A DNA stretch of 64,000 bases, taken from Rutstroemia sp. NJR-2017a BVV2 (Eukaryota; Ascomycota; Leotiomycetes; Helotiales; Rutstroemiaceae). Under the pieces are notes generated by a model. The model saw only the letters and a program-made list of their open reading frames with translations. It did no database searches and was not told where the DNA came from. Of the stretch, positions 32,934-44,599 are shown in pieces; positions within the stretch are counted from its first letter, which is position 1; every line of letters begins with the position of its first letter. The stretch is from positions 1,116,001-1,180,000 of the forward strand of contig NJPS01000013.1 in NCBI GenBank assembly GCA_002946415.1, in the 5' to 3' direction. Both the position numbers and the translations under genes were made by a program.

Positions 32934-33871
32934 ATGGATCGCCATTTTTGATAATTGGAAGCGGGAAATTGTTGTGGAAGTCTAGCGCTGACTTCATTTT
33001 TGTACGAGGCTCTATACGTTTCCGGAACTAGAGCAGGAATATGGCTGCTTACTGGTACATATCTATTGGCAAATTACATTAATCTCTACTTCCCGTGTCA
33101 CATGTTTCTCTCTTTTCTGCTCGCCACCTCTTAGTGAAGCACGATCCAAGCCTTGATTCTTTCCCCACCGTATAGGGAAGTGGACGATGATGCATAACAG
33201 GATCACGTCGATTCAATTTACTTTCGATTTATTTAACGCGATACCGTTTCACAATGGTTGCACGAAGTACGTCGCCTAGCAAAGACGTTTGTACAACCTC
33301 AGAACCCGTTGGGAAAGAGAGACCCACTGCAGATGCTGGGCCCCACCTTGCAGCAACCGCACAGACTTCGCTCAACTGCTACGCTACAGTACCCTCCCCC
33401 GCGCGCGAATGCATAAGTACTGCTTATTGAAACAACGGCGCCATTTCTCCCAGTTTTCTTTTATGTGGGCGTGCTGAAATTGATAGATTTACTCCAATTA
33501 TTCACAACATCATTAACTGAATGAGGATGTATCGATCACTCACCCATTTCACTCGAAACGAGTCCTCATGATGTGGTTGTTTAACCCCACTTGTAAGCTT
33601 CGCTTAGCAGGGGGGAGCATCCGAAAATAGAAGAATTTAGCGGAGATGACTCTGAAAATAGGAATAGGCTCCGTAATCGTAGGCATCCTTCCTTCAACGG
33701 GTCAACTGTTATCCTTTCCGGAGCAATCTGCCAGAGCGCAGAGAACCTTCAAAAATAAAACCTTCACAGTAAGCAAGCTTCTCGAAGACGATCCGACTTT
33801 CTCGCGACCTCGCTACCGACGTGCTGGTACCTTAGACAAGTGGATTACCGCGACTGCTGTGGGATAAAAAG
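32934..33871. other. Intergenic stretch of about 0.9 kb
   Basis: No gene is supported. A frame at 33646-33867 runs almost to the methyltransferase ATG, but it has no domain and is likely its 5' leader. Confidence 0.4.
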
Positions 33872-35482
33872 ATGCGGGGAAATCGAGATCTTGTTCAGGG
33901 ATCGTTTGATCTTCATGAGCGGCACAGACGGGCGGTTTTGAGTGCAGATCAAGATGGAGGAGGAATTAATGCGCCTACTGCAAACGACAAAACTGGCTCG
34001 AGTGAGCAGAATACAAATGAGAATGGAAATGTACTCCCTAATCCAAATGCGACCAGCAGTCGCGATCCTTCGACAGAGATCAATGGGAATACAGTAAACC
34101 CGGAAGCGCAAGACGCGCCCGAATTGGAGATAGATTCACAAGTCAGTTCTGTGGTAAGCTCATCTTGTCAACCAGGGAGACTTCGCTGATGCGATAATAG
34201 GGGACGTCGAGTGATACAGATTCTGCTATGGGGGTGTCGACTATGTGAGTTCGGTTGGGTGGGGCAGGCTTGAGGTTGATTGCTGATGCCGGGCAGGAGT
34301 TCTACGGTTTCTTTGAGAGAAAGTGTTATGCAGTACGTGGAGGAAAATGGACGGACTTATCATGCGTATAATTCGGGAAGTGTGTTGGCTCTGCTGAGAA
34401 GTTTATGAAGTTTATGAGCGAGAACTGATCGCGATATAGAATACATTCTTCCGAATGATGATGCAGAACAAGAAAGATTGGGTATGTGCTCGTCACTTTC
34501 TTGACAAGTGTTAACTGACAATGTGTAGATCTACAGCATCACCTATTTTCGCTATCATTTGATGGAGCATTACATCTCGCCCCGCTCCCATCAGATCTCC
34601 ACAATGTCTTGGACATCGGAACTGGGACTGGCCTATGGGCGACCGAGTTTGGTACGCCAGCAAACCATCCTCTAAACTTTGAAAGGAAGATTGACTGACT
34701 CTCCACTTAAGCTGAACTATATCCTTCGGCCCATGTAATCGGCACTGATCTCAGTCCTATCCAACCGCTCTAGTAACCACCACAACACTCATCTCCGACC
34801 ATAACTAACACCCTACAGCGTACCCCCAAACTGCAGTTTCGAAGTAAATGACGCAGAAGAACCCTGGAACTACAGCCAAAAATTCGACTACATCCACGGA
34901 CGCGCCATGCTCTCCTGCTTCAGCTCCCCCTCGACCGTCATCAAAAGCGCATATTCCAGTCTCCGTCCTGGCGGCTATCTCGAAATGCAAGATCCACAAA
35001 TGCCCATCACATGCATCGACTCCAGCCTCGAGGGAACCGCGCTGCAAGAATGGGGACGGGTGTCCTGTCTCGCGGCCGAGAAGCGCGGACGCAAGTTAAC
35101 GAATTCGAAGAATTATGGTCGGTTTATGGAAGAGGCGGGGTTTGTGGATATTGTAGAGAAGCACTTCTATTGGCCGTGTAATCCGTGGCCGAGGGGCAAG
35201 AAGGAGAAGTTGTTGGCGGTGTGGACACAGCAGAATTTGATGGATGGTATTCATGCGATGACGATGAGGAATTTGACGACAGGGTTGGGGTGGAGTCCCG
35301 AGGAGGTGGAGATGTTGCTTGTGGAGACAAGGAAGGATATTAAGAATCGGAGGATTCATTCTTATATTGATGTGTAAGATTTGCCAATTCACTTTGGAAA
35401 TGAAATATGCTAATGAATGATACCTAATAGCGTCGTATTTTATGGCCGAAAACCAGAGCTTGAGGAGACGCTTCATACATAA
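33872..35482 (+). CDS. LaeA-like SAM-dependent methyltransferase
   Basis: Eight exons in consistent phases: 33872-34153, 34201-34244, 34297-34379, 34440-34481, 34529-34651, 34712-34772, 34819-35373 and 35431-35482. The product is 413 residues. After a polar, Asn/Gln/Ser-rich N-terminus of about 110 residues come the hallmarks of the LaeA-like group: NGRTYHAYNSGKYILPNDD, ERLDLQHHLF, then SAM motif I (VLDIGTGTGLWATEFA, near residues 178-193). These are followed by HVIGTDLSPIQPLYVPPNC and YDYIHGR-like DYIHGRAMLSC, SLRPGGYLEMQDP, and a C-terminal VVVFYGRKP. True LaeA is a nuclear velvet-complex regulator, but the genome of a typical ascomycete has many LaeA-like paralogues acting as small-molecule methyltransferases, and this looks like one of those. 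One intron begins inside a TAG triplet that would otherwise stop the frame at 34771, so splicing there is essential. Confidence 0.9.
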
Positions 35483-36363
35483 GATGCTGGATATAGTGAA
35501 GTCTCACATATTCTTGGAGCGTCACTTTATTTGTAAATATGTAACATTTTAGAAGTATTCTATGCAAGACAACGATCTCTTCCACTGAAAATACAGGCCA
35601 AAAACGGTCTCGACCGTTTGGTTATTAACGGAACTCGGGCCGGATATTGGCATCTAATGAAACCTTCAGCGTTGACGTGATAACAGACTAGAAGAAACTT
35701 CTACGAGAGATTATCGACGAATAATGTTACCCGTCTATATGATTCCCTGTCCTCCATGAAACCCTTCATTCCTCAAATTTGGTACATCATTCGAAGCTAT
35801 GTTCTTGAAACTCCAGCCGAGCAACTATTTGGAGTAATGTTGCTGTTTTTGCAAGATCGAGATCGAAAGATGGAAGCCTGATAGACGCTGTAGGTAGGGG
35901 GATACAATCCATAGATTGCGGGTTCCTACTGGTAAGAAATATGTTTTCAATACCAGTCGAAGGCCAGATGTTATGCATGCCATTTTCGTCCGTTCAACTT
36001 CCACAGTTTACTGAAGGATCCCGCTGACAGTTCAGCTAGAAAGCTGACCAGTTGATTCCTTCTCTGACTTCTGAGAGGATAAACAGCACGATATCACTCA
36101 GTTTACTTGTAGTAAGTATATTCCATATGATTCTGATTTCACTAACCAAAAAGAGATGGGTCTGGGCGCTGGGCAATGACCTAATGCTTGTTTCGACAGA
36201 TGCGCGAGCCCCTACCCCCTATCATAGGGCTAAGCGACGTACACTCGGACGCCCCGCAGCCGATCCCGCCGGTTGGAGTACACACGCACAACCGAACTCT
36301 TTCAGAAAAACGACATGCTGATACATTTCAGCAATTTCGAGAAAAAAATTGCAAAAAGGAAAG
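35483..36363. other. Intergenic
   Basis: No gene is supported. A GCAATTT...AAATTGC 7-bp inverted repeat (about 36331-36352) sits just 3' of the tRNA-like gene, next to a T-run on the minus strand. Confidence 0.4.
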
Positions 36364-36445
36364 GGCCTAATCCGGGATCGAACCGGAGACCTCTTACAAT
36401 TTTGGGGATCCCAAAGCAAGAATTCTACCACTGAACTACAGATTG
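36364..36445 (-). tRNA. tRNA-Pro(UGG)-like gene with short intron, unusual 5' end
   Basis: On the minus strand the internal Pol III promoter boxes are present: TAGTTCAGTGG (A box) and GGTTCGATCCC (B box). The T arm is perfect (TCCGG-TTCGATC-CCGGA), and the D stem pairs (GTTC/GAAT with G-U). The anticodon stem CTTGC/GTAAG pairs with one G-U and holds TTTGGG, i.e. anticodon TGG, plus an insertion of about 11 nt consistent with a tRNA intron. T-runs follow the 3' end. The problem is the acceptor stem: the 3' strand TTAGGCC would need GGCCTAA, but the 5' bases read CAATCTG. This may be a tRNA pseudogene or a rearranged copy. Confidence 0.55.
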
Positions 36446-37122
36446 GGTGGTTAGCGCATGTCCCCCATTTCGCAGAGCGGCCGGTGTCTTACCTATCAGG
36501 CCACAGTTTGTACTGTTTGATGGTATTCTCCCACTTTTTCGAAAATATATAGAAAAATTTAGTATGAAAGTAATTCCGACTAAGTCCAGATGTCTTTTAG
36601 GGTTATGGAATCTACTCTTTTCTATTTATTCTAAGTCTTCATTGTTCCAAAAGGCTACAGAAAATGGAGGAAATCGCATCGCGAATATTATTCCAGTCCA
36701 TCTTCGTAACCCAACCAATCTGAACTCGCCATTGGCTCGTATCACCAGTATCTAATACAATTCGGAAATGCCTCGCTCGCGGCTGGCTCGATAACACCAG
36801 CGCGGGATCGTATGCCGAAAATCTCTCCTGGTTTTCAGCCTTCGCTATTCTACCTGCAGGATTACCAGGACTAGACCACATTGCGGAAGTCTGCCGTACC
36901 AAGAGATGCAGAGGGAGAGCGCAGTCAGCTACGGTGGAGTCCAAACACATCAGCGCGGTGCTGAAGAAAGAACTTTCGTAAAATGGGGGTGATTACATGC
37001 TGTGCCGCACAACTGCAGGTTGGTTATAATTTTACCGGGTTGGCACGATCTTGTAGCACTGGACAAAGCCTTATAAGTTACAACCAACTGCAGCAAAGAG
37101 TGTACAGATAATTCAATTCATC
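36446..37122. other. Intergenic, promoter of the short-chain dehydrogenase
   Basis: No gene is seen. A TTATAAG motif at about 37070 lies 50 nt before the dehydrogenase ATG and may be its TATA element. Confidence 0.4.
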
Positions 37123-38193
37123 ATGTCGTTCGGTTCTATGAGAACACAGTACTTTCCGCCTGCACCTACGTTCACGGAGAAAGATATTGGCAAGCAAGAT
37201 GGCAAAGTCTTTATTGTTACGGGTGGTAACCAAGGAGTGGGTTTGGAGCTCATCAAAATGCTCTATCCCACTGGCGCAACGATCTACATGGCCAGTCGCT
37301 CCGAAGAACGTGCCCAAGCAGCTATCAAAGAAGTAACATCTGTTGATCCCACCAAAGCATCTCATGTCAAATTCCTCCACCTGGATCTCGCCGATTTGAA
37401 CAGCGTTCGAAGCGCTGCGGCAGCCTTCGCTGACCAAGAATCCCGTCTGGATATCTTGTGGAATAACGCCGGTGTGGGAGGTCAGCCCGTGGGTTCGAAG
37501 ACCAAGCAGGGAATTGAGATGCATATGGGAGTGAATGTCATCGGTCCTCTTCTCTTCACCGAGCTGCTTCTTCCACAAATCAAGGCAGCCGCTGCTTCAT
37601 CTCCCAAGGACAGTGTTCGCATTATCTGGACCAGCTCATGGATGGCTGAAGGAGGCTCTCCAAAGGGCGGGTTTGTTCTGGAGGACCTCAAGAATGGTGG
37701 TACAAAAGATGCTTACAACAACTATGGCACTTCCAAGGCCTCGAACTGGATTATCGCGAACGAGGCCGCAAATCGCTGGGGCAAGGATGGTATCATCAGC
37801 GTAAGTACAAATCCAGCAAACTGCCCAAGCTCTGGATTGATAGTCCACTTTAATTCAATCTATTGCTGTATCTGTAATAACTACTTACTCACTGAAACAT
37901 TTTAGGTGGTACAAAACCCAGGCAATTTGCAGACGCAAATTTACGATACACAGCCGAAACTGATGATGTTCTTTGTGAACATGATTCTGTATCCGCCAAA
38001 GCAAGGCGCATACACAGAGCTGTTTGCAGGTTTGAGCCCAGAAATTACAGAGAAGCATCAAGGAGCGTATATCATCCCATGGGGAAGAATACAACCGCGT
38101 AATCCGAGGGAGGATATCTATGAAGCAATCGAGAGCGGTAAAGGGAAGGAGCTGTGGGACTGGTGTGAGGAGCAGATTAAGGCCCATGCGTAG
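37123..38193 (+). CDS. Short-chain dehydrogenase/reductase (retinol-dehydrogenase-like)
   Basis: Two exons, 37123-37800 and 37906-38193 (105-nt phase-0 intron), encode 321 residues. Classical SDR features are in order: the dinucleotide motif TGGNQGVGLEL near residue 34 (TGxxxGxG), HLDLADLNSVR near residue 88, LWNNAGVGG near residue 112 (NNAG), TSSW with the active-site Ser near residue 167, and YNNYGTSKASN with YxxxK near residues 200-204. The C-terminus ends DWCEEQIKAHA, without a targeting tripeptide, and no signal peptide is present, so it is likely cytosolic. NADP or NAD preference is uncertain. Family neighbours act on small carbonyls, retinoid-like or polyketide substrates, but no specific substrate is indicated here. 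Confidence 0.92.
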
Positions 38194-38403
38194 AGCTGGC
38201 TGTCTCCGAATTGATGCAAGTTCAATGGCGAGGTCAAATTGTTTGTTTATATAGAATATAAGAGCCGGAATTGAATTCTTTTCTTTGCGAAATATTAGCC
38301 ATACTCTTAATGTAGCTCGAGCTATTTATTGAGTTCTGCAGCTGATGGTCCCAATAGCTTCCTTGCCCCATTGATAGTCTGTATCTTTTCATTACTCTCC
38401 AGT

Positions 38404-39552
38404 TCAATCCTCTGCCCACTCAAACCCCGTCCACGAATCAGGCTTCACGTCCCCAGGCCTCATGACCTCGAATGGGAACTGCTTATGTTCAAACCTTCGG
38501 TCAATCGCATCGTGCTTAGTTCTAGCAATAATCCACGGCCATGGAACGCGAACCTTGAACCCCGCTTTCGGACATGTGATTCCAGACTCACTCAGAGTAT
38601 CTAGTACTTCTATGATCTGGGAATTGGCTCCGAAGGGACCACGAATGTTGATGAAAAGGGTACGGAGAGAGGTCATGGTTGATAATATCTTGCAGGCCTG
38701 AAGCCAGGTTGATGGGTCGAAAGGAGCCAATGTAGGATCTTCGAGTTTACCTTGTGCATTGCGCAAGAATGTCGAGAAGAAACGAAATTGAAAATGGACG
38801 GCGAGGTGACGGATACTGGTGAAGCGATGAGGAAGAGTTGTAAGTTGAAGATAGCGAAGAGTAAGATTCTGGTAGAGAATAAATGTATTCTGCTTGTAGA
38901 GGAGTGGTGAAGTTTCAGAGTAACTGAGGGTAAGAACAGCGCCGATTAGTACTAAGTTTCAGGAAACAGGGAAATGCATACATTGCTCGCGACAATTTCA
39001 GCAGAGCGGAAAGTTTCGCCGGCGGCTGGTTGATGCGGGATTTGAAATCCGGCATTCCTTTGCTGAAGTCGATGTTTTCTTTCTCGGGTTCTGCTGCAGA
39101 GAGAACATGATGTACAATTCCTTTATTCCCTGGATAATGCTATGCTCTGGTTGCCAATAGTGAGTTCCCAAATCAGAATGCGAACATTCGAGGGCAGCTG
39201 AGAAAATAGTCCTAGTCCCGACTCATTTTCGTTACATTCCTCGTATTTACTAGCTCCGAGTGATAGTGCCCGAGTCCTTGTACGAGGAAGTGGTCTTGGT
39301 TTCTTGACTTCGATATCTTTCCTCTTTCGCCTCTTTACGGAACTGTCTATATTCGGCACGCCTTTTAATAGAGCTCGGCTGCAGGTATGATACGGCAGAA
39401 CCGATCAGAAATAGGGGTACCACTATGGGACCGAGAATGATCCAGATCAGGGCGAATTGGGTAAACATCTTTGCAGTGCCGTGCTGCAAGCATTCCCTCT
39501 CCGTGGGCCATGCGAATGGGTTTCGCCTATCTCTTTTGTATCGACGAGACAT
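38404..39552 (-). pseudogene. DUF7730/2EXR-like protein gene with two frameshifts
   Basis: Reading the minus strand from 39552: MSRRYKRDRRNPFAWP, a membrane segment (FALIWIILGPIVVPLFLIG), and PSSIKRRAEYRQFRK in one frame. Then VKKPRPLPRTRTRALSLG and LFSQLPSNVRILIWELTIGN follow in a second frame, up to TAA at 39123. The third frame continues KGIVHHVLSAAEPEKEN and LSALLKLSRA, and is spliced (donor at 38981, acceptor at 38924) to IYSETSPLLYKQNTF and onward to a stop at 38404. Together these make one protein of the fungal DUF7730/F-box-like group, but with shifts near 39300-39345 and 39126-39135. No intron fits either break. The gene is therefore a pseudogene, or the consensus has two single-base errors. 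The conserved core on both sides of each shift argues for very recent damage or sequencing error. Confidence 0.7.
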
Positions 39553-41092
39553 TTTTGCGTGTAGTGCAGAGATTCGGAGCTTCGGTGACTTCAAGGTTGG
39601 CCGATGTTATTCACAGCAACATAGTCACTCGGAATAAAATGGTATGAATGACTTCGCTGAAGCTATTTCTGATCTGTTTGCGGAATTAGTCGGCCAGCTT
39701 GGAAATGTCAAATAAGGGATATGAACCAGCCTTAGAATCAAACGCGGTTAAGCGCTGGTGATGTACGACCAAAATGCAACGGTTGGAGTTGAAGCTTACA
39801 TCACCTGACTCCCAGATATTGATAAAATGACTCGAATGACCAGGCAAACCATCAGAATTAACCCTGGTCTTACGAAGACTCATCTTTGGCCCAGAAGCTG
39901 CAAATGAAACATAAGCCTCGCCTTTTTATCATCGAGTTTATCTTTCCGAATACCCTACCTGTATGACTGACGATCTATTCCTGCTGCGCCACAATCATCA
40001 TGCTGCAATCAGCTCGAATGTATAAACCTCGAAATCTTGTTCATTGCAGCTTGCAAGCGGGTTGATCGCTCTTCACCTGGCTGGAAAATGGTGATAAATT
40101 ATAGCATTGTCGGCATGGGCTCATACAATCCTGATGAGCTGGGTCCGATAACTAAATCGCCCAGCGTGAGGGTTACTTAGATCCGAGAATACCAAGACTG
40201 CCTGATAACGAGAGACTCTGATGTTCGGCAATAAATAGTTGCAATTGAGAGCATGATCTATCTTGTTCGCAAATACAAAGCCGATCAGGTTTTATCCACA
40301 CACTATGTTCCTTTCGCACTCGTCGACATGTTTCTGCGCCGCATATCTGACCTTCTTCAATTCGTGCTCAGGTCGGCACCGCCGCCACTACTTGTTCTGA
40401 GATGGCCACAACGACTTTTGGTACTTCCACAATCACTGAATCAGTCACTCCCTTGTCTTTCTTTGAAGATAAGCCATTAAAATCCGATTGGTACATTGAA
40501 CAAGACTGCCTTCGCGCCGACATCATCGCAAATGCTCCTTCCACATCGAATGCGGGCGTGTTATCCTCGTTAGCAACCCAAATAGCTTGGGCTGCGAAGA
40601 TTCCAGCACTGCTTTGGGAACCTCAACATTCAGAAGCTTCACTTGAAGCATTCGCTAGTCCACGTCAACTTCAACGTCCGTCAAACCAAGCACAACGAAA
40701 ACACCGCCGAGTATAACGATACCACCTCCACCAACAAAAACCATAACATAGACAGAGCCTACAGGTTTACACGTAGTTGGACTCAAGTGCAACAAAGGTT
40801 GTGACGATGCTCTTCAAGTCGTTACATCTGCGCAAGACTGGTGTGGTACCATGCCTCAAAGCCAATGAGAATAATGGGGGAACTACACTCCCGGATCCCG
40901 CCTTGTGCCCGGCTAAGCATCCGAGACCCCTGATGTAGAGAAAGTCGTTGAGCAGGTGCACGATTACGCCGCATCATCCCAAATTGCCCACAAATCTCTC
41001 CCATGGTGAAACTAAAAAGTTAAGTAAGTCGGTGTAACCAGGCATGAATGTAGAAACATGCCACCCCTAGTGAAAAGAGCCTCCTGATGGAG

Positions 41093-41356
41093 TCACACAG
41101 CTTTCAGGTCGTGGTAGTCAAGTCGCATCGTTCTTGGGTCCTGCCCATTTAGAAGCTCTGCCGGATTCACCGTCCGAGCACCACCAGAATCTAGACGTCC
41201 GTTGCGCAAACTAGTGTAGCTCAGAGATGCTACCTCGAGAAGCGGTGTGTGAACCATGAAGGTCATGTGAGGCATGAGCAGCCAAGGAGCATGATGTGAA
41301 TATGGATTGGGGGCGATGAAATGGAGTCCATGTTGCTGCCAAATGTCGCATATCAT
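41093..41356 (-). CDS. Hypothetical protein fragment
   Basis: Eighty-seven codons (MICDIWQQHGLHFIAPNPYS...DYHDLKAV) with well-balanced composition, aromatic and His-rich in the first half (SHHAPWLLMPHMTFMVH). It resembles a piece of a real protein more than chance sequence. I recognise no family, no start context stands out, and the upstream side offers no clear exon, so it may be the remnant of a larger gene. Confidence 0.3.
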   Translation of the reverse strand: MICDIWQQHGLHFIAPNPYSHHAPWLLMPHMTFMVHTPLLEVASLSYTSLRNGRLDSGGARTVNPAELLNGQDPRTMRLDYHDLKAV

Positions 41357-42731
41357 CCATGCATCGAATGTGGTCTGTCTTGTTAGTTTGCATATACAGC
41401 TTGTCGATTGTGCTCCTTGTGCCTCATCCTATCCTCTGCTTGTGTATGTTTCTCTCTGTGACTAACTTAAGCCGACCACCGCAACATCTTGCAGAGGTCG
41501 AACTTATGTTGAATGAAAAGTAGCTCCGCAGTGCAGGATACACTCCCCTACCAGTGCGCCTTGATTGCTGCCAACATTGTGATGATCAGCCAATTGGCTC
41601 AGTTCGGTGTAAGGTTTAGATATACCATCGTTATAGAGTGACAAGCCTACCGGTAGGATGACCTAGGCCCCGTTGAAGGAAAATCTGTCCGAACTGAAAC
41701 ATAACTGATTGATCATCTCCGCATAGGGTGACACTTGTTGGTTATATGAAGGTCGTTAATATTAACCCATGCTCATTCATTTGCCAATTCTTTCAGCCAA
41801 GAGGAGCGAGCGTCCACCAAGAGGACGGCTATTCAATATGGGCGACCAGGGTATGAAGCTATCCAACAACTACTTTCAATTGCCGAACATCACCTGCCCC
41901 AAGAAGTACCGAATCCTGCATCGCGGGCCGAAGACAATGACTTCTTGTCATCATGCACGCGGTAAACGATCTGAGGAAGACCCCACCAGGCGGCTACTTA
42001 CCTCTGATGTACAAACAACTTCGGCACCTCCGCTTCCTCACCCAATGGCATCAGAAAGACCGTCCCAAATGAAACCCTAACATGTACCGAACGTAACCTT
42101 CCGCCTCAAATAAGCCAAAGCAATATCAAATCCATCAGATATCACATTCGAGCTTCCCCATCCCAGCTTTCCAAGAACCAAATTGAACACTACCTACCGG
42201 ATTCGGGGGCTCGTAAACCAATCCGGCAAGCACTTATATCACATATCACATTTTCGTCTGTTCCCACTTTTCTGCGGTTGACGCCGCCGTTTGGACCCAT
42301 TGAGACACGCCACTACTTCGTGTCAAATCAATATCAATCCATCATATCATATCACATCACATCAGGTTGGTACCCGAAGAATTTCATTCGCGGTTCGTTG
42401 CTGGCTTCTTTTTCTTCAGAGGTAAACGGCACCCTTACCTGTAGTACCACGGAAATTAGTCATATCTCGAGAACCAACTTCACATCGTCAGTCTTGGAGA
42501 AATTTCCTTTCTTCTTCATGTTGTAACCCGTCTTCAGCACTTGTTACATTTCCCCATTCGAGGTCTTAGTTCTAGGATCTTTCTTCCTCTTCTCCTGAGC
42601 TCCCCCATGCTTTCTTCTTTCTCCAAGCAAGCCATGAGTGAAAATTTCCTTGTTAACTCAAAATCCAGTTCATGAATCACGCAAGCCACAGTTCGCTCCA
42701 CCTTTACAGCGAAAAGCAAAACCGAGACAGG

Positions 42732-42773
42732 AAAAAAAAAACGTGGTTCTCGGGGAGATGATCCGAGAAGAAC
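42732..42773 (-). other. Stem-loop followed by ten T on the minus strand (Pol III terminator-like)
   Basis: Minus-strand reading gives TTCTCGG, a 9-nt loop, CCGAGAA, then CCACG and ten T. A 7-bp hairpin close to a long T-run is what the 3' end of a Pol III transcript would look like. The upstream 200 bases do not match U6, 5S, SRP, RNase P or MRP RNA as far as I can tell by eye. Confidence 0.4.
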
Positions 42774-43826
42774 GGGCCTCCCGTAGATCTTAGCCCATGA
42801 CTGATAGCTTGGTAAGAAGTTTGGTGGCTGACTTAGAATTTCTTGTGGTACAGTAACTTGTAAGTGGAGTAGGGGTTGTTACAGTCCTGTTCCTGGTCTA
42901 GAACTAAGATTGGGTAGCGAGGCTTTCGAGAAGAAGTGCCAAAAGTGGGTTCATCGGGGGTTTTCTGGAGAAGATACTTACCTAGAGTAGTAAATTTCCG
43001 AGATGCGACTGGATGGAGAATGGGCAAGCTAGGAACTTGGAACTGGGAAACATGAGATTGACAACGGGAAACCGGAAGTCGTAGAACGAAGATTGGTGCG
43101 ATCACTGCGATGTTGTGTGAAGCGAAGATATGCCGTGAGTGGCCGGGGAACTTGGCGAAGTGGCACTGTGGGAAAGCATTGCACACAAATGTGGAATTAC
43201 AAACGAGCGATTGGAAAGCAATTGAACAAGGAGCCGGGGATTGTGAAGGTATGCTGATTGGGGGCGATGAGGATGGTGAACATGAAAGCAATGTGGTGGA
43301 ACAGGCAGCTTGGATTGCGATGCGTGTGCGTGGTCAAATGTCTGCCTACAATTCAGTGTCAAGTGAGCATAGAAATTATCGACTTCATGTCAACTGATGA
43401 AGGGCAATATATACTATGTATAACATTAAATACGGTCTAGACAGGAATCCATCTGCCTATAGTACAATACCCTCTCAAGACAACGCTAAAGTGCTGAGCA
43501 AACCACATGTACTCTAGGAACTCCAAACTTCCAAATCCTGTCTGCCCATGGTATCTCCGATCTTTTGTCCTTTACCATGACCCCTTGCTGATATCGAAAA
43601 GACACCGGTGATGCTTGCTTTTCCTATGCCATCCCATCCCACCCTGCCAAACCCATAGTGCTCGTTATACCCAACCATGCATCCAAAGCAGCATATCCAT
43701 GATTCAACCACTGAATCACTGGCTTTTAGAGAAAAAGAAAGAACAAGATTAGAAGAAACAGGAAAACATTCATGGGACACACCACAACATCCCTCATTTT
43801 ATATAAATCCAACCCACGCTGGAAGA

Positions 43827-44599
43827 TTACTTCCTCCCAATCCTTCGACTCCGCATCGTAATAGGACGCCTGCACCGCGATCTAGAACACGTACGCTCAT
43901 ATCTATTCCCTCTAATCCGTCTCCATAATTCAGATGTACTCTCCAGCTCAACGGCAAGTCTTTCGTGATTCTGATGCTCTAATTCGTATACTTCGAGTGA
44001 TGACGGTCTATCTGGAACATCCTCTAGATGTTCCAAAGACGAGGATTTGTGGTGTGGTGGGGAGGGTAAGGAGAATGTGAAAGGGGCACTTGGTTTGTGC
44101 GCACGCGCCTTTTTCGACGTCGAGCCTGGAATTAGGCAATGTGATGAATACGAGTCCCGGATCGGGGCAGGATTCGTTTTCGCAGCCAAAGAACGTCGTT
44201 TGTAGCTTTCCCGGATCGATTCCGAGTATGCTATCGATTCATAAGAGAAGTCATTATCAACCTCGTACGAGTGGTCTTCCTGGATAGAGAAGAGCTGGTC
44301 AGCTGATGGTACGAGGATCCAATCATCAAGGTCGGTATTCGTACGTGAAGTAAGGAGATTCCAATTCGAGAGATAGGAGTGTAGTTTGTTTTGACTGTTG
44401 AAGATATACAGGTTAGAAATCATGATTGTAAGAGGAACAAGTTGGTTACCCACGTGATATCGATGTGGTGAACGTGTAAGATCTCGACGATTTCCTCCTC
44501 GGTCTTGCCGTCTGTGATAAATAATTCTGTGATCCAATATCGATGCAATTCCAGCAGTTGTTCAACTGTGAACTGGACATGACTTTCCATTTTAGACAT
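43827..44599 (-). CDS. Clr5-like N-terminal domain protein
   Basis: Two exons, 44599-44454 and 44394-43827 (59-nt phase-2 intron ending cttcaacag), give 237 residues. The first 62 residues form a helical unit with FTVEQLLELHRYWITELF, GKTEEEIVEILH and, across the splice, TQNKLHSYLSNWNL. That matches the shape of the fungal Clr5 domain (a helix-turn-helix-like block ending in a basic/aromatic KW-L motif). The rest is polar and disordered, rich in Ser, Glu and Arg, with SLEVYELEHQNHERLAVELE near residues 180-200 as a possible short coiled coil and a strongly basic C-terminus (RCRRPITMRSRRIGRK). Clr5 proteins are presumed DNA-binding. Without the first exon the domain would be missed, which supports the splice model. 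Confidence 0.65.

Larger units (their letters stand above)
39553..43826. other. Gene-poor stretch of about 4.3 kb
   Basis: There is no confident gene, apart from a possible minus-strand fragment at 41093-41356. A minus-strand frame at 42833-43291 is interrupted by an excellent donor (GGTAAGTAT near 42985), suggesting a spliced transcript that may be noncoding. Around 42320-42365 there is a short ATCAT-type repeat. An A-run with adjacent stem-loop at 42732-42773 is listed separately. Confidence 0.4.

Noticed and set aside
22264..38193. Secondary-metabolite gene cluster
   Set aside because: Tailoring-type genes and a LaeA-like methyltransferase are present, but there is no PKS, NRPS, terpene synthase, DMATS or cluster-specific Zn2Cys6 regulator.
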